64,000 nucleotides of DNA from Viscum album (Eukaryota > Streptophyta > Magnoliopsida > Santalales > Viscaceae): contig OY728136.1 in the NCBI GenBank assembly GCA_963277665.1, positions 802,739,123 to 802,803,122 of the forward strand. Direction: 5' to 3'. Shown piece after piece: positions 25,151 to 35,556 of this stretch (positions are counted from its first letter, which is position 1; every line of letters starts with the position of its first letter). The notes below the pieces were generated by a model. It searched no databases. It had not been told where the DNA came from and saw only the letters and a program-made list of their open reading frames with translations. Both the position numbers and the translations under genes were made by a program.

Positions 25151-26249
25151 TAATCTGAGCAATTAATAATAATAATAACTTCTATCATGATAATTTCATG
25201 CAAACATCATGACATGGAGAGAAAAAAATATTAAGCCTCGATGCTAGAAGTTTTGATTTCCATATAGTCTCACAATAAATGGGAGTTGAAGAGAATTTAT
25301 AGCACCACCCAATCTAAAATGGAGTTTCAAACAATACAATATTACCTATAAAAATATACATAAATCATGTTGCCTAAACGACTCACCGAAGGTCTAGTTG
25401 GCCACTGCAATAGCTGGAAGGGATAACCGACAACTCTTACCTTCCCATCCACAGGTCACTAACCTTCAGTGTTATCAGATTATCAATACAAGAATCCTCC
25501 ATGCAGAACATATTCTTGTATTCATCATCTCCATGTTCAGGGATATTATTTGACTTCTCATCCCAAGTCCTTTCATTAAAAAATTTCCTCTTCATTTCAT
25601 GATCCTGAACTGCAATTTTGGTAGGTGTGCTCATGTATATCTTGTCCACCACAGATTAAAATGTTATCACATCATCCTATTTAGTAAATTTCTCTTTGTT
25701 TTGTATATTTTATAGATAATCCAATGTCTACAATCCTAAAACTAGAACCTCATTAATATCATAAATAGATAACAAAAGGTATGATAAGCATAAGTAAATG
25801 TAAAATTCATTCCATCATTGTTCTTATTTATGATGTGAGAATCCATCATCAGATCCCCTCTAAGGCATAAGGATAATCTAAGGTGTAATTAATACCTGTG
25901 AGGCCAAATATTCACTTCTTCCTTAGTGTTTATAATGATTAAGTCGACAAAATCATTATTAGAAACATTAGTTTGGAATAAAGGTGGATCATGGTCGATG
26001 CTACAAATCTTGTTCTTGAAAAAACTATGTTTCTCAAGGGATCAATGGCTTCAAAACTGAGGAAAATAGATTATAATACCTCCATGAATAGCCTTTGGGG
26101 GCCTAAAATTATCCTTTCTATAGAAAAAAGTATCTTTTCACCATGATCAATCTTCCAAGAAGTAATCTGACCTCTATACAAGTAGAGAAGCATAATGATG
26201 CCCTAATGAGAAACCAGCCAAACCAAAAAGCATGTAACAAGGTATACTA
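25151..26249. other. Unassigned stretch between two retroelements
   Basis: The sequence is moderately AT-rich with no recognised terminus. It separates the element 2 LTR fragment from the start of the element D LTR. The only noteworthy frame is the minus-strand 71-codon frame at 25437-25652. Confidence 0.5.
25437..25652 (-). CDS. Possible exon or small hypothetical frame
   Basis: The 71-codon minus-strand frame has a normal, mixed and hydrophilic composition (acidic and basic clusters, DDEYKNMFCMEDSC), unlike the low-complexity frames around it. Its stop lies exactly across a canonical splice donor (GGAAG followed by GTAAGAG), so it could be an exon ending at about 25441. I see no convincing acceptor, promoter or homologous family. 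It may equally be a chance frame or a relic of a captured gene. No function is proposed. Confidence 0.22.
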   Translation of the reverse strand: MVDKIYMSTPTKIAVQDHEMKRKFFNERTWDEKSNNIPEHGDDEYKNMFCMEDSCIDNLITLKVSDLWMGR

Positions 26250-29182
26250 TATCACATCCATCATCTTTAAATAAATTATTTTATTAATTTTCTAGGTATC
26301 AGGTAGTTCGGGTTGAATGTCGACTTATCCTTTTTGTGTTATTATCTAAAAATACATGTTTTGGCCTTGATAACATCCAACGCACTATGGTCGATGTCAC
26401 ATGGCCTTGTCTGAGTCATCGCATAACCTCGACCGTTTAACCGAATGATCTACTCGGTGTTCAAGGCATGCATATAAACTGAAATGAATAATGAAATGTA
26501 AATAAAGTAAAAATTATATGTTTTAATAAAATTTAAGATATTTCCTTAATGATAAAAATAATAATATTTATTGATAATATTATTATTATTAATAGTGTTA
26601 AGAATATAAAAAATTTAATTAAGTATTTATTAGTATTGAAATAATAATTTTTATGGTTAATATTAAATTATGTTAATATATTTTATTTTATTTTATTTGG
26701 CTTCGAAATTTTGAATCGAGGTGCTGGCTGAGTTTTCGTAGAATTTGATGTTTTTTTGTTAAATGAGTTTTTCTTTCGGGGTGTGACAGCATGAAATGCA
26801 TTGGAAAACAATAATTGCGAAGCTGTGCGACTTCGCTGGCACCGCCGTGTGACCTGCCCGTTATTCAATTAACCAAATAAAACGAAACAATAATAATGAA
26901 AAAATATTAAATTTTTGGATAAATAAAAATAAAAATAAAATGAGAAAGATTTTTTAATTATTTTATAAACATTGTTTTTAATGATGGTAATAATATTATT
27001 ATTATTTGGTGATATTAATATTGTTATTATTATTATTATTACTATTACACTTCAATTTTTTTAGTTTTTTTAGGGTTTCATTTTATTTTTATTTCTCTTT
27101 TCCCCTCTTTTTTTTCTTTACTTTCTCCCTCACCTTTCTCTCAATCCCATCGGATCTCACCTCCCCTAGCCCTAGCGCCACAACCCCTGCCCCTGGCCTG
27201 CTCTCCGTACCGTCACCCCCTCCCAGCCAGCCTACTCCTCAACCCCCCTTCTAGCGAGACCCAAAATGGCGTGAATCCCCCAGCCGACATGGCCCGGTTC
27301 TGGCACGGCTACCCGACGGGCCTCTCATACTGGTCGTGGACTGGTCCGGCATGCCCCCTCACTAGACGAAACCACTATGGAACCCCCACTGATTCCCTTC
27401 TCTCCTTCAACATGTGTTTCACATCTTTGGATAAGTTTCTTTTTTTATTTGAGTATTATTTTTTCAGTAAGATGAGGTATGATTTTGGGGTTTAATTTAG
27501 TGGTTTTGGGTGAATTTTCCTTGTTTTGGATTGGTGCTAGGTTGCTTGAGGTGCAGTTGGTGTGAAATAGTGATTTAACACCTTTGTTTGTATGATTCTT
27601 GGTTCAAGGTAGGTGGTTCCATGCCGTAGCACCGTTGGATAATTTTTTTATGTCTAGTTGGATTTATAAATTTCATTCATGGTTTCATTTTGTAGTGAGT
27701 ATGATATCATTAGAATGATTAGTGTGTTTGTTAGTTAGAAATAAATTTTGTATTTTATGAAAATGGAAATGTTTGGTGTTGTTTTGGTGAAATGTTTTCA
27801 AAATGGGTCTTAGGTGTTATTTGGGTGGAGAAAACTGTGTTTTCAATGGTATTTGAGTTGGGTATGATTAACTGTGGATTTCCACTAATTAGCGACTTAT
27901 TTTTCACTTGTCAGCTTTGTTATCCAATTTAGAAAATAATTTATTAGATTGTGTTGTTATGCGGATTATATATTCAAAATTTTAGGATGTGTGTTTGGTT
28001 TTTAAGAGCCATGTTTACATGAATTGGTGTGTTTTTTTATATAAACTCTCATTGCATCATGGTAGTTATTTATTGGTTGTACCTTTCATTTTGGTCTTGT
28101 TGTGGTAATTTCCCAAAAATGTCTAAATAATTATTTTTGGGTTGCGAATGAGGTTTTAGAATGGTTGGGATGTGAGAGTGATTTCTAAATGGTTTTTGCA
28201 TGAAAAAACTTTTGTGCTTTTAAGTGAGGTCTTGTGGCATGTTGTTGAGATGTTTTATAAATTGGGAAATGGTATAGTTAAGTGGTTTTTGGGATGAGAA
28301 ACATGGTTGGGAGGGTTCTTTGGGGGTTTTTGGTAGGTTCGAAATGCATTTTCAATGTCTTCGAGGTGTCTGTATATTTAAATAGTGATTGTCAATGGAA
28401 AATGAGTCATTTTAGGTGTGTTTCCTTATTGTGAACATTTAAATTTAAATCAAAAATTTCTTGAATAATAGAAAACATGTTATGATATCATTACCTCAAG
28501 TGTTTGGTTCTAAAGAGACATCCCTATATGGGATAATGTGGATTTTGAGGTAATGTTTTCTTGGTTTATCTTGAAATTATTAATTTCTTTATTTAGATGG
28601 CACAAAATTAGTGTTTTAGAAGATTTGTGTATACGTTTTTTTAAAGTATTTTGTTTATATAAAATGAGACATGTTTCTTGTTGTAAACCCTCTTTGTGTC
28701 ACTTGGTGGTGTTTTATTATGTAAACCCTTGTTGTGTTATTTAATATTATTTTCTAAGTTGTGAAAATTTATTATGTTTCAATTTGAGTGTTTCCAAATG
28801 GGGATTTTCGAAATGATTAAGTAATGAAAAATATGTTTTGGAAAGGAATTTTGGTGTGCCTGTGTTTCTGAAATGGTGTTTGGGTATGAAAGTGTTGGAT
28901 TTTGTGCGTAATGACCTCTTTGGTGTGTGATATGTGAACGTGATACATGATGTGAATGTGAAATATGTTTGAGCACAAAATGGGGAAACTTTGGTACCTA
29001 GGTGGGTATATTAGGAGTAGTACACTAGATGACACGGGAGTGGTTCTCCCCAGTTTCATTTGGCAGGATTGATGATACAACACTGACTAGATTTTTGTGA
29101 TGGTTGGAGACCACCAGGTCATGGATGTGTTTCCCTACTAGTGGCTCGTGCATTAGAGAGTTGATTATTGTGGCTCCTATTC
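26250..29182 (+). repeat. Element D 5' LTR, left segment
   Basis: Homologous to 41872-43874. Shared blocks include TTATTTTATTAATTTTC, TGTTTTGGCCTTGA, AACATCCAACG, TTGGCTTC, GGGTGTGACA, TTTTTTTAGGGTTTCATTTT and AATTTTCCTTGTTTTGGATT. (ATT)n microsatellites lie at about 26565-26600 and 27000-27045. A proline-rich open frame at 27006-27254 is a by-product of pyrimidine-rich LTR sequence. It ends at the exact TR-GAG insertion point. Confidence 0.75.
26473..26478 (+). promoter_or_regulatory. TATA-like box in element D 5' LTR
   Basis: TATAAA occurs 223 bp from the LTR start. The 3' LTR has TATATAAG at the same offset (about 42093). Conservation in both copies at an equal distance supports a promoter, but the flanks have diverged and activity is not shown. 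Confidence 0.4.
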
Positions 29183-29705
29183 TGTAACGCCCCGACCCCA
29201 GCTACCCAGAGTCGGTACATTACTTCGTAAAATTGGCATGATCACAAAAGATCAAGTCTCGAAAGACCGATTAGTTTAGTAGCCTTGGAAACACTAGATA
29301 CATTCGTAAACGTTACATTACATCATAAAGTGAAAAACTACAATAACAAAGTCTCCATAGTCCACTCTCATATCCACTTCTGACAATCCCTGCAGGTCAT
29401 TCATAAAATACTTCTTCACATCCTGGAAAATATTAAAACATTGAAAGGGGTGATCTCAGATGCTCAGTAAGGATAACAATATTGCAGAAGCCTTCATAAA
29501 TAAACATAAAAATTTAAGGCAATGTATAACTAAAACAAAAGCCTTTTAAACTTGAACATCAACATAATATGGCAAAAGTAAAATGAGATAATCCCATTCA
29601 CTTATTCACATCGATATTCTACTGGTCGAATAATCACATGAAATATCAATAACCACTTTCATAATGAGGGAATGTATAATGCCGGACATTCTGAAACATT
29701 TTGTC

Positions 29706-29784
29706 AAGGCCTCGGCCAAGACGTCTAAAATGATTAAGGCCTCGGCCAAAACCATAAATCAAATTGGGAAAGGGCCTCGGCCAA
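29706..29784. repeat. Three AAGGCCTCGGCCAA palindromes in the LTR
   Basis: Copies lie at 29706-29719, 29736-29749 and 29771-29784 (the last with one change). The other LTR has them at 36080-36093, 36110-36123 and 36144-36157. They lie 520-600 bp before the LTR end in the element's orientation. They could be protein-binding or RNA-structure sites; their role is unknown. Confidence 0.7.
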
Positions 29785-31572
29785 TTCCACGTCTAGTTGT
29801 CTCATGAGACCTACCGATGCATCGAGGAGCTATAGCGGGCTCCACCCGTCACTTATTAAGTCCAATGCATTCCTCATATGAATAGGTTTAAACATATCAT
29901 AAACCATAACATAATCGTATCACATAAAACATGCATAAAGGAAACATAACATTTCCACATTTCAATCAAAAGATATCAATACAACACATTGATATAATAA
30001 AAACTCTTTCAAAACCATTTTCTATACCAAAATAAAAGAAAAGTATAACATGGTATTTATTTTTCATTAAAAAAATGATGGCTTGTAGAGGAAGCTGAAA
30101 CTCAAATAATGGTCATGGCAGTGGAGAAGTCGTTGTCGCCGCATAAGTACGGAAAGAAAAACAGTCCCTTTTTGTCGTTTAGTAAAACTCTTCGTATAAA
30201 AAATATCCCTTTTGAATAAACGTAAAATGTCAAAGGGGTTTATACAATGTACAAAAGAAATTTGTGTATAAAACAAAATATGCCTCAATGAATGGAGATT
30301 GAGACGAAGTCCCTTAAAAAGATCATTATTAAATAAAATATATCTATTATGTGTATTCACTATATGTACACATAAAGAAAGTATAAATACAATATACGAC
30401 ATAATAATATCATGACATAATTTGAAAGTAGGAGATTAACCCAATGAATGGAAGTTGGGTTATGAAATTCCCTTACCTCGTGTCTGACTTGACTCAACCG
30501 TTCTTTAACCTCCTGAATAATAAACTAGACTTAATATATACCTTATTAAGAACCATTTTCAATTTCATTATCCTTATTATATCACTTATTACAACGATAT
30601 GAACATTATGTAATTACTTAAGTTAATAACGGTCGTTTTGTCGATCTTTGGTACTTGAGTCAACAATAAACTTCTTATAATTACAAGTCGTTTATGTGGT
30701 AGAATATCCATTATATCCAGAATTATATTCATGACTTAGATGTCATATATATCTTATATATCCAGTATATACATTCATTTATAATATTACGTAACATTTA
30801 GAGGTAAGAAATGAAATGCACCGTTCGTGGAGACGGTAAGTCGTACGTACGCATGAACGCTACTTTCATTTCAATTTCATATTTAATGGAACGAAATCAT
30901 AATGATATAAATGTATAATATAATTCCAGTATAACATAGTGTATAATACCATTTACTCCATCCTTTATACATCCCACATATGGCATTAACGATTCAAATC
31001 ACTTTGAGGGGGCGGTAGTCCGCACTTCCTAAAATGAAATTATCGCGTTTTACCCATAATGGAAATCATAAAGTATGCCATAAATGAGAAATAAAGAAGC
31101 ATAAGTAAAACATAAACATATTATATATCATATATAAAAATATTGATAGCTTAATGGCCACCTTTGAAGGTGTTATATGAGTGTTGAACAATCATCGTTT
31201 CGTGAGGCAGAAATTCGCCATCCACAGAAACCGTATGTTCTTTAACCATTAGATGTAGGTTTGTGTAAGTGTATCTCAAATACTTCTTATAAAAACAACC
31301 TAGTATATTGAGGATACTGGTGTTGTTACAAAAGAAATGAATAAAAAGAGTTTAGGGGGTTGGAGAAGAAAAATAAAACAAAACAACATTAGAGAAGACA
31401 TTACCTCAAAATCGGGTAACTCTTTTTGATTTGAGACAAAGGCTTCCTTGGGAAGAGTTCTTCCCAAAGTGAGGCTTCTAGGAGTAAGAGGGAAAATTTG
31501 GGAGAGTATTTGGGCAGAGTTTGGCCGAGCCAAATGGCTTGAAGGTGTGAATAAGGTGGGAGTGGTGGGGGC

Positions 31573-31582
31573 CTTTTATAAG
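31573..31582 (-). promoter_or_regulatory. TATA box of TR-GAG 3' LTR
   Basis: The minus strand reads CTTATAAAAG in a GC-richer context, about 1.35 kb into the LTR. It is conserved unchanged in the other LTR (37946-37955). A GTAATG donor-like site follows about 170 bp downstream. This is the likely U3/R promoter. Confidence 0.65.
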
Positions 31583-32935
31583 TGGAGAGGAGGGGCTCTT
31601 TTGGAAAGATTAAAATGTTACATTATTATACAATGCTTTTCGTATTCTAAAGGTCCCACACTTATATAATTCGTGGCTAAGGTGATAAGGGTTCGAAATA
31701 CCCTCATCCAATAGGCTTTGGACAAGTGTAATCCTTGGATTTTTCATTATCTTCTCATTTTATTTAAATCGTTAAATAATGAGGTCATCGCTACATCATA
31801 ATGATTTCATAAATAATTTAATTTATTTAATGTCTAAAAATTATAAAAAAAATACTATGATGTAGGAAATATTTTTACATTTCTAGTGAATATTTATAAT
31901 CAAAATTTTTACTTGTGTAACCCAACCTAAAAACTGTTTTAGTAAAACAACTCATGTTTGTGCCAATTTAATTTTAACATTAAATAAATATATATTAATG
32001 TCATTTTCCAACTAAAGTGGCTCCATGGGGTCCCCAAGTTGACCCATGGGTTGTCTTGGTCGGCCATGACTCATCCAATAGGAGTAGGACAAGTGTCATG
32101 CTCATCTCATATTATTAAAACATTATTTGTACCTTAAACTACACTAATTACCTCTAATCGCGATTTAGAACATAAAAGTTACTATTCACCAAAAATTATT
32201 TTAATCTCATTGAACCACATTTTACTTCTTAATGACAACCATGTATGTCGGATTTTTGAAAATCAAATCACAGAAGTGGTAATATTTCATTTAAACGAAA
32301 AATCAGTTATTTAACTACCACTTAGTGGTTTCACTATTCATCAAAAATTGATGTTTTTCAGAACAAGCCAAATTTTCACCCTAAGCTATAATTGATATTA
32401 TGAATTCAAAAATGATGTCTATTTTACAAAATTCCAAACATATAAGTTGCATTAATTAATTTTATAATTAATTCCCGCTGTTACAACAAATAGTGTGTTT
32501 TTAAGAAACAATTTATCTCAAAAGATTGGCAATTGTTTATGTCCAATTTCAATGTTAAATTAATTCTAATGACCACCATTGGATAAAATGGTAAAAATAT
32601 ATTCTAATTATACTTTAAAACCACTAAATAGTATAATTTATCACTATAAATTATTTTGATTAAAAAAGTTGTTTTTAAGTAATTTTCACTATTCATAAAA
32701 AATTAGAAGTTCTCTGAAAAATACCAAAAATTCAACATAGGCTAATTTCGATATTACGAATACAAAAATGAAGTCCATTTTGAAATATAAAATTTCTATA
32801 ATTTTAAAAAGTGGTTATTACTATTCATAACGGCTACTTTGATTAGTCGCGGTGTTTTAGAACTCGAACTTGTGTACAATGCAAGCTATTGCATTATTGA
32901 AAGAGAGGCGTATCGTGGAAGCTCGGGGTGTTACA

Positions 32936-32949
32936 TTCTCCCCTCCTTC
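32936..32949 (-). other. TR-GAG polypurine tract
   Basis: On the minus strand GAAGGAGGGGAGAA directly precedes the 3' LTR start (TGTAACAC). This is the expected position and composition for the plus-strand primer. Confidence 0.85.
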
Positions 32950-33984
32950 AATAAATTGTGTCCTTGCAATTTGATATTTTTCTTTGAAAATAAGAGGTTG
33001 AAAATAGAAAATACCTTTGTGGAAAACCCACATCGGAAATAAGGTTAATAAAATTTAGCCTTAATAAGAGGGAAAGGGAAATGAAAAAGTCACCACCCAA
33101 TTATGATCTCGATTAGGAGAACATTGGTGGCAATTAGAGACATATAATTGGAGGAAAAACGTAAATATTCGTAGGGAGTGATTGAGGTCATCAATCACAA
33201 TCAACTGTCAAATTGAGGGCCTCAAAGCCTTCAATCTATGTTGATTTAAAATATCATCTGTTCAACAAGACATAAGGTATTAGGATAACGCATTTTTTTG
33301 TTTTAATATCCCTTTACTAATGTTTAAGAATTAATTTATTCATTGAATAACATATAGGTATATATATATTTATGCCTGACAATTAGAGTTTCAACCTTCA
33401 ACTCACCTTTCACTCAAAAAGATAATAGAACCCAAAAATATTATACTTTTCCTAATTGTATAAGGTTCCAAATGTTAACACATACAATTTATATTAGTAA
33501 AATTATTTTTTAATAACCAGGGACTTCCTGTAGGCTAGTGGTAGGAAATAAAGGCATGTCGCACTATGGTTGTGGGTTCGATTCCTACAGCTTTGTCCGA
33601 CGCGACGGGTTATGCCCCACCCTGCAGGTTGTCCTTTTCCTAAAAATATAGTACTATACTATTCCAAAAATAATCTTCATAAATGTTTTAACCTTAAACA
33701 ATGCTATCCAAAGATCAACTTAATCCATTCCAACCTTTATTGTTATCCAAAATACTTCCGTCCAGACTTTCTCTAAAGGGTCGTTAAATTCAAAATCAAT
33801 TGTAACCTCAGATTCCCCAAACAAAGTAAAGTTTCTCTTATTGTCACATACTAAAAATATGATTACCTTCATCATATTAAATCCTTAATGAAAACAACAT
33901 GTACTGCAGTACAATCCTTATATATATCACATTATTCTCATAACCATAATCTAGTTCTTGAGTCCAAAAACACAAATACAATAA
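32950..33984 (-). other. TR-GAG internal non-coding region 3' of gag
   Basis: About 1 kb lies between the gag end and the PPT with no pol similarity in any frame. It holds one SINE-like segment (33520-33650). This is where protease, RT and integrase would sit in an autonomous relative. Confidence 0.7.
33520..33650 (+). repeat. tRNA-derived SINE-like segment
   Basis: A near-consensus pol III B box (GGTTCGATTCC, 33575-33585) lies 34 bp after an A-box-like TAGGCTAGTGG (33531-33541). This spacing and order match tRNA-derived SINE heads. The body (GACGCGACGGGTTATGCCCC) is GC-rich compared with its surroundings. I could not define a tail or target duplication. It may be a SINE fragment inside the retrotransposon or a chance match. 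Confidence 0.45.
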
Positions 33985-35052
33985 TTACTCCGCTTCAACT
34001 GTAGTCACAGCATAAGATTGGCCTTGATCCCTTGGCCTTTTCTAAGGTAAGTTTCCTTGACGCTTAGGACATTCATTTGCATAATGACCCATTTCTCTAC
34101 AATTGTAGCATTCCACATTGATAGCCTCTTTCTTTCCCTTGCAATCACGCGCCTGGAGACCTTTCTCTCCACATTTATAACAAACTCCCATTCCTTTTAG
34201 GCAAGCACCGGGGTGATTCTTCCCACAACTATCGCATAATGGAAAATCCTTCTTTCCCTTTTTCCCTTTATCTATTTCTTGTTCCACCATTCTCTTCTTC
34301 TCTTGCTTTACTTTGTTGTCATAAGACTTAGAGAATTCCTTTTCTATCTTGATAGCACATGAGACAATATCTTCGTATGATGAGAAGGTTTGTGATACTA
34401 AAGCTCGACGGAGAAATGGTTTTAACCCATCGAAGAAACAATCAATCTTAATTCTTGGGTTACGTATATAATCAGAAGCATGCCTTGCTAACCTTGTAAA
34501 GTTAGCCTCATACTTTGCGACAGCCTCATCCTCCTTCTGCCTCAGACTCAGAAATTGCCTTTCCATATCTGCTCGATGGTCACGAGGAAAGTATTTTTCT
34601 AAGAAAAGCTCTTTGAACTCCCTCCATTCCATATTCGATACGTCATCATCTTCCTTTGTGTTTTGAATCAGCGACCACCACTGATCGGCATCTCCAGTGA
34701 GGCGGTAAACTGCCATGACAACCTTCTCCCTTTCACTACTCCCCAAGGCATGGAATATTTTCTCTAAGGAATTTATCCATTGCTCAGCTACTATAGGATT
34801 TGTACTCCCATTGAAGGTTGGTGGTTGTTGCCTCATGAAGCGGTCTAACATTTATCCTCCACGTTGCGGATCAGGGTGCTCCATACGAGTAAGGTTATTA
34901 TTCATAACCTGCGTGAGTTGTCCCAGTACGGTGAGAAGCTGATCAACACTAGTTGTATCACTAGCTCCACCATAATTATCTTGAGCAGGAGGGAAATCCC
35001 TACACGGAGTTCATGCATTGATACGGTTTCCATTCCTTCCACTAGGCGCCAT
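33985..35052 (-). pseudogene. TR-GAG gag gene with three in-frame stops
   Basis: The frame runs from an ATG at 35052 (MAPSGRNGNR) to a stop at 33985, about 355 codons. It is broken by TGA (about 35012), TAA just before 34851, and TAG just after 34042. The longest open part (34851-34042, 269 codons) holds the retrotransposon gag core (VAEQWINSLEKIF, DQWWSLI, WREFKELFLEKYFP, LARHASDYI). Three cysteine-rich knuckles follow: CDSCGKNHPGAC, a second in which the histidine is replaced by leucine (CYKCGEKGLQARDC), and a canonical CX2CX4HX4C (CYNCREMGHYANEC). Gag would assemble the particle and bind RNA. The stops suggest this copy is dead, but the family was recently active. Confidence 0.92.
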
Positions 35053-35540
35053 TTCTAAACAATGGAATAAACTAGATTAGTTTATGAATTAAAATACATA
35101 ATTCCATACTTGTAAAAAACTTTACATAAATTTAACTATTAATGGATATAATCCATAATCATAAAAAGAAATTTTTTCTTTGAGGAAGTATATACTCATA
35201 ACCCTTCATAGTGGTTTGTAAATAAAATGAGAATTATCCTAAGCATGTCCCCCGGGAGTGTCATAACCAAGAGTGCAGCAAGGCCCGTTGTTGTGCACCA
35301 GTTCCCGTTCGAGTCTAGCTCAAAGCGGTGTTTTCGGGTTTTACCCCTAGGTACATCTGTTCCAGAGCCGCCTCTACTTGCTCGTATCCAGACTGGGATG
35401 TATTGCTCGGAAAACTCACAAAATCTCTACAATAACAAAATTCTAGGAATTTCTTCTATACTAATCCTCAAAGTCTATATTTGGGCTATGTGCTCTAATC
35501 AGAGTTTATCTAAATCTAGCTTCCAAGGTTAGTACTAAAC
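35053..35540 (-). other. TR-GAG untranslated leader
   Basis: This non-coding stretch lies between the PBS and the gag start. No gene is seen; an open frame on the other strand (35227-35532) has no recognisable content. Confidence 0.65.
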
Positions 35541-35554
35541 TGCCTCTGATACCA
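35541..35554 (-). other. TR-GAG primer binding site (initiator tRNA-Met)
   Basis: On the minus strand TGGTATCAGAGGCA begins two bases after the LTR end (TTACA). It matches the complement of initiator tRNA-Met 3' sequence for the first 10-11 bases. Confidence 0.9.
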
Positions 35555-35556
35555 AC

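Larger units (their letters stand above)
29183..32935 (-). repeat. TR-GAG element 3' LTR (3,753 bp)
   Basis: This is a near-identical direct repeat of 35557-39308. Its left end is TGTAACGCCCCGACC and its right end is CTCGGGGTGTTACA, giving an imperfect terminal inverted repeat. It contains a TATA box at 31573-31582, a GTAATG donor-like site at about 31404, reiterated GGCCTCGGCC palindromes at 29706-29784, and recurring ACTATTCA motifs in U3. Short minus-strand frames are incidental. Confidence 0.95.

Noticed and set aside
26564..27045. ATT/AATAAT microsatellites as independent features
   Set aside because: Both element D LTRs carry them at the same positions (about 42180-42215 and 42620-42675), so they belong to the LTR.
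27006..27254. Proline/serine/leucine-rich frame in the element D LTR
   Set aside because: It arises from a pyrimidine-rich LTR tract; the homologous 3' LTR does not keep the frame.
31300..31533. A 77-codon frame found in both TR-GAG LTRs (also 37673-37906)
   Set aside because: Its presence in both LTRs is expected from LTR identity. The copies differ at eight residues, so there is no sign of protein-level constraint; it lies in the transcribed leader and overlaps the donor-like site.
33575..33585. B-box match as a functional tRNA gene
   Set aside because: No cloverleaf could be formed around it: acceptor and anticodon stems are missing. Only a SINE-like reading remains.
34042..34851. The 269-codon gag frame as an intact host gene
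   Set aside because: It sits between LTRs, its upstream in-phase sequence continues the gag protein past a stop, and zinc knuckles follow, so it is a retrotransposon gag remnant.
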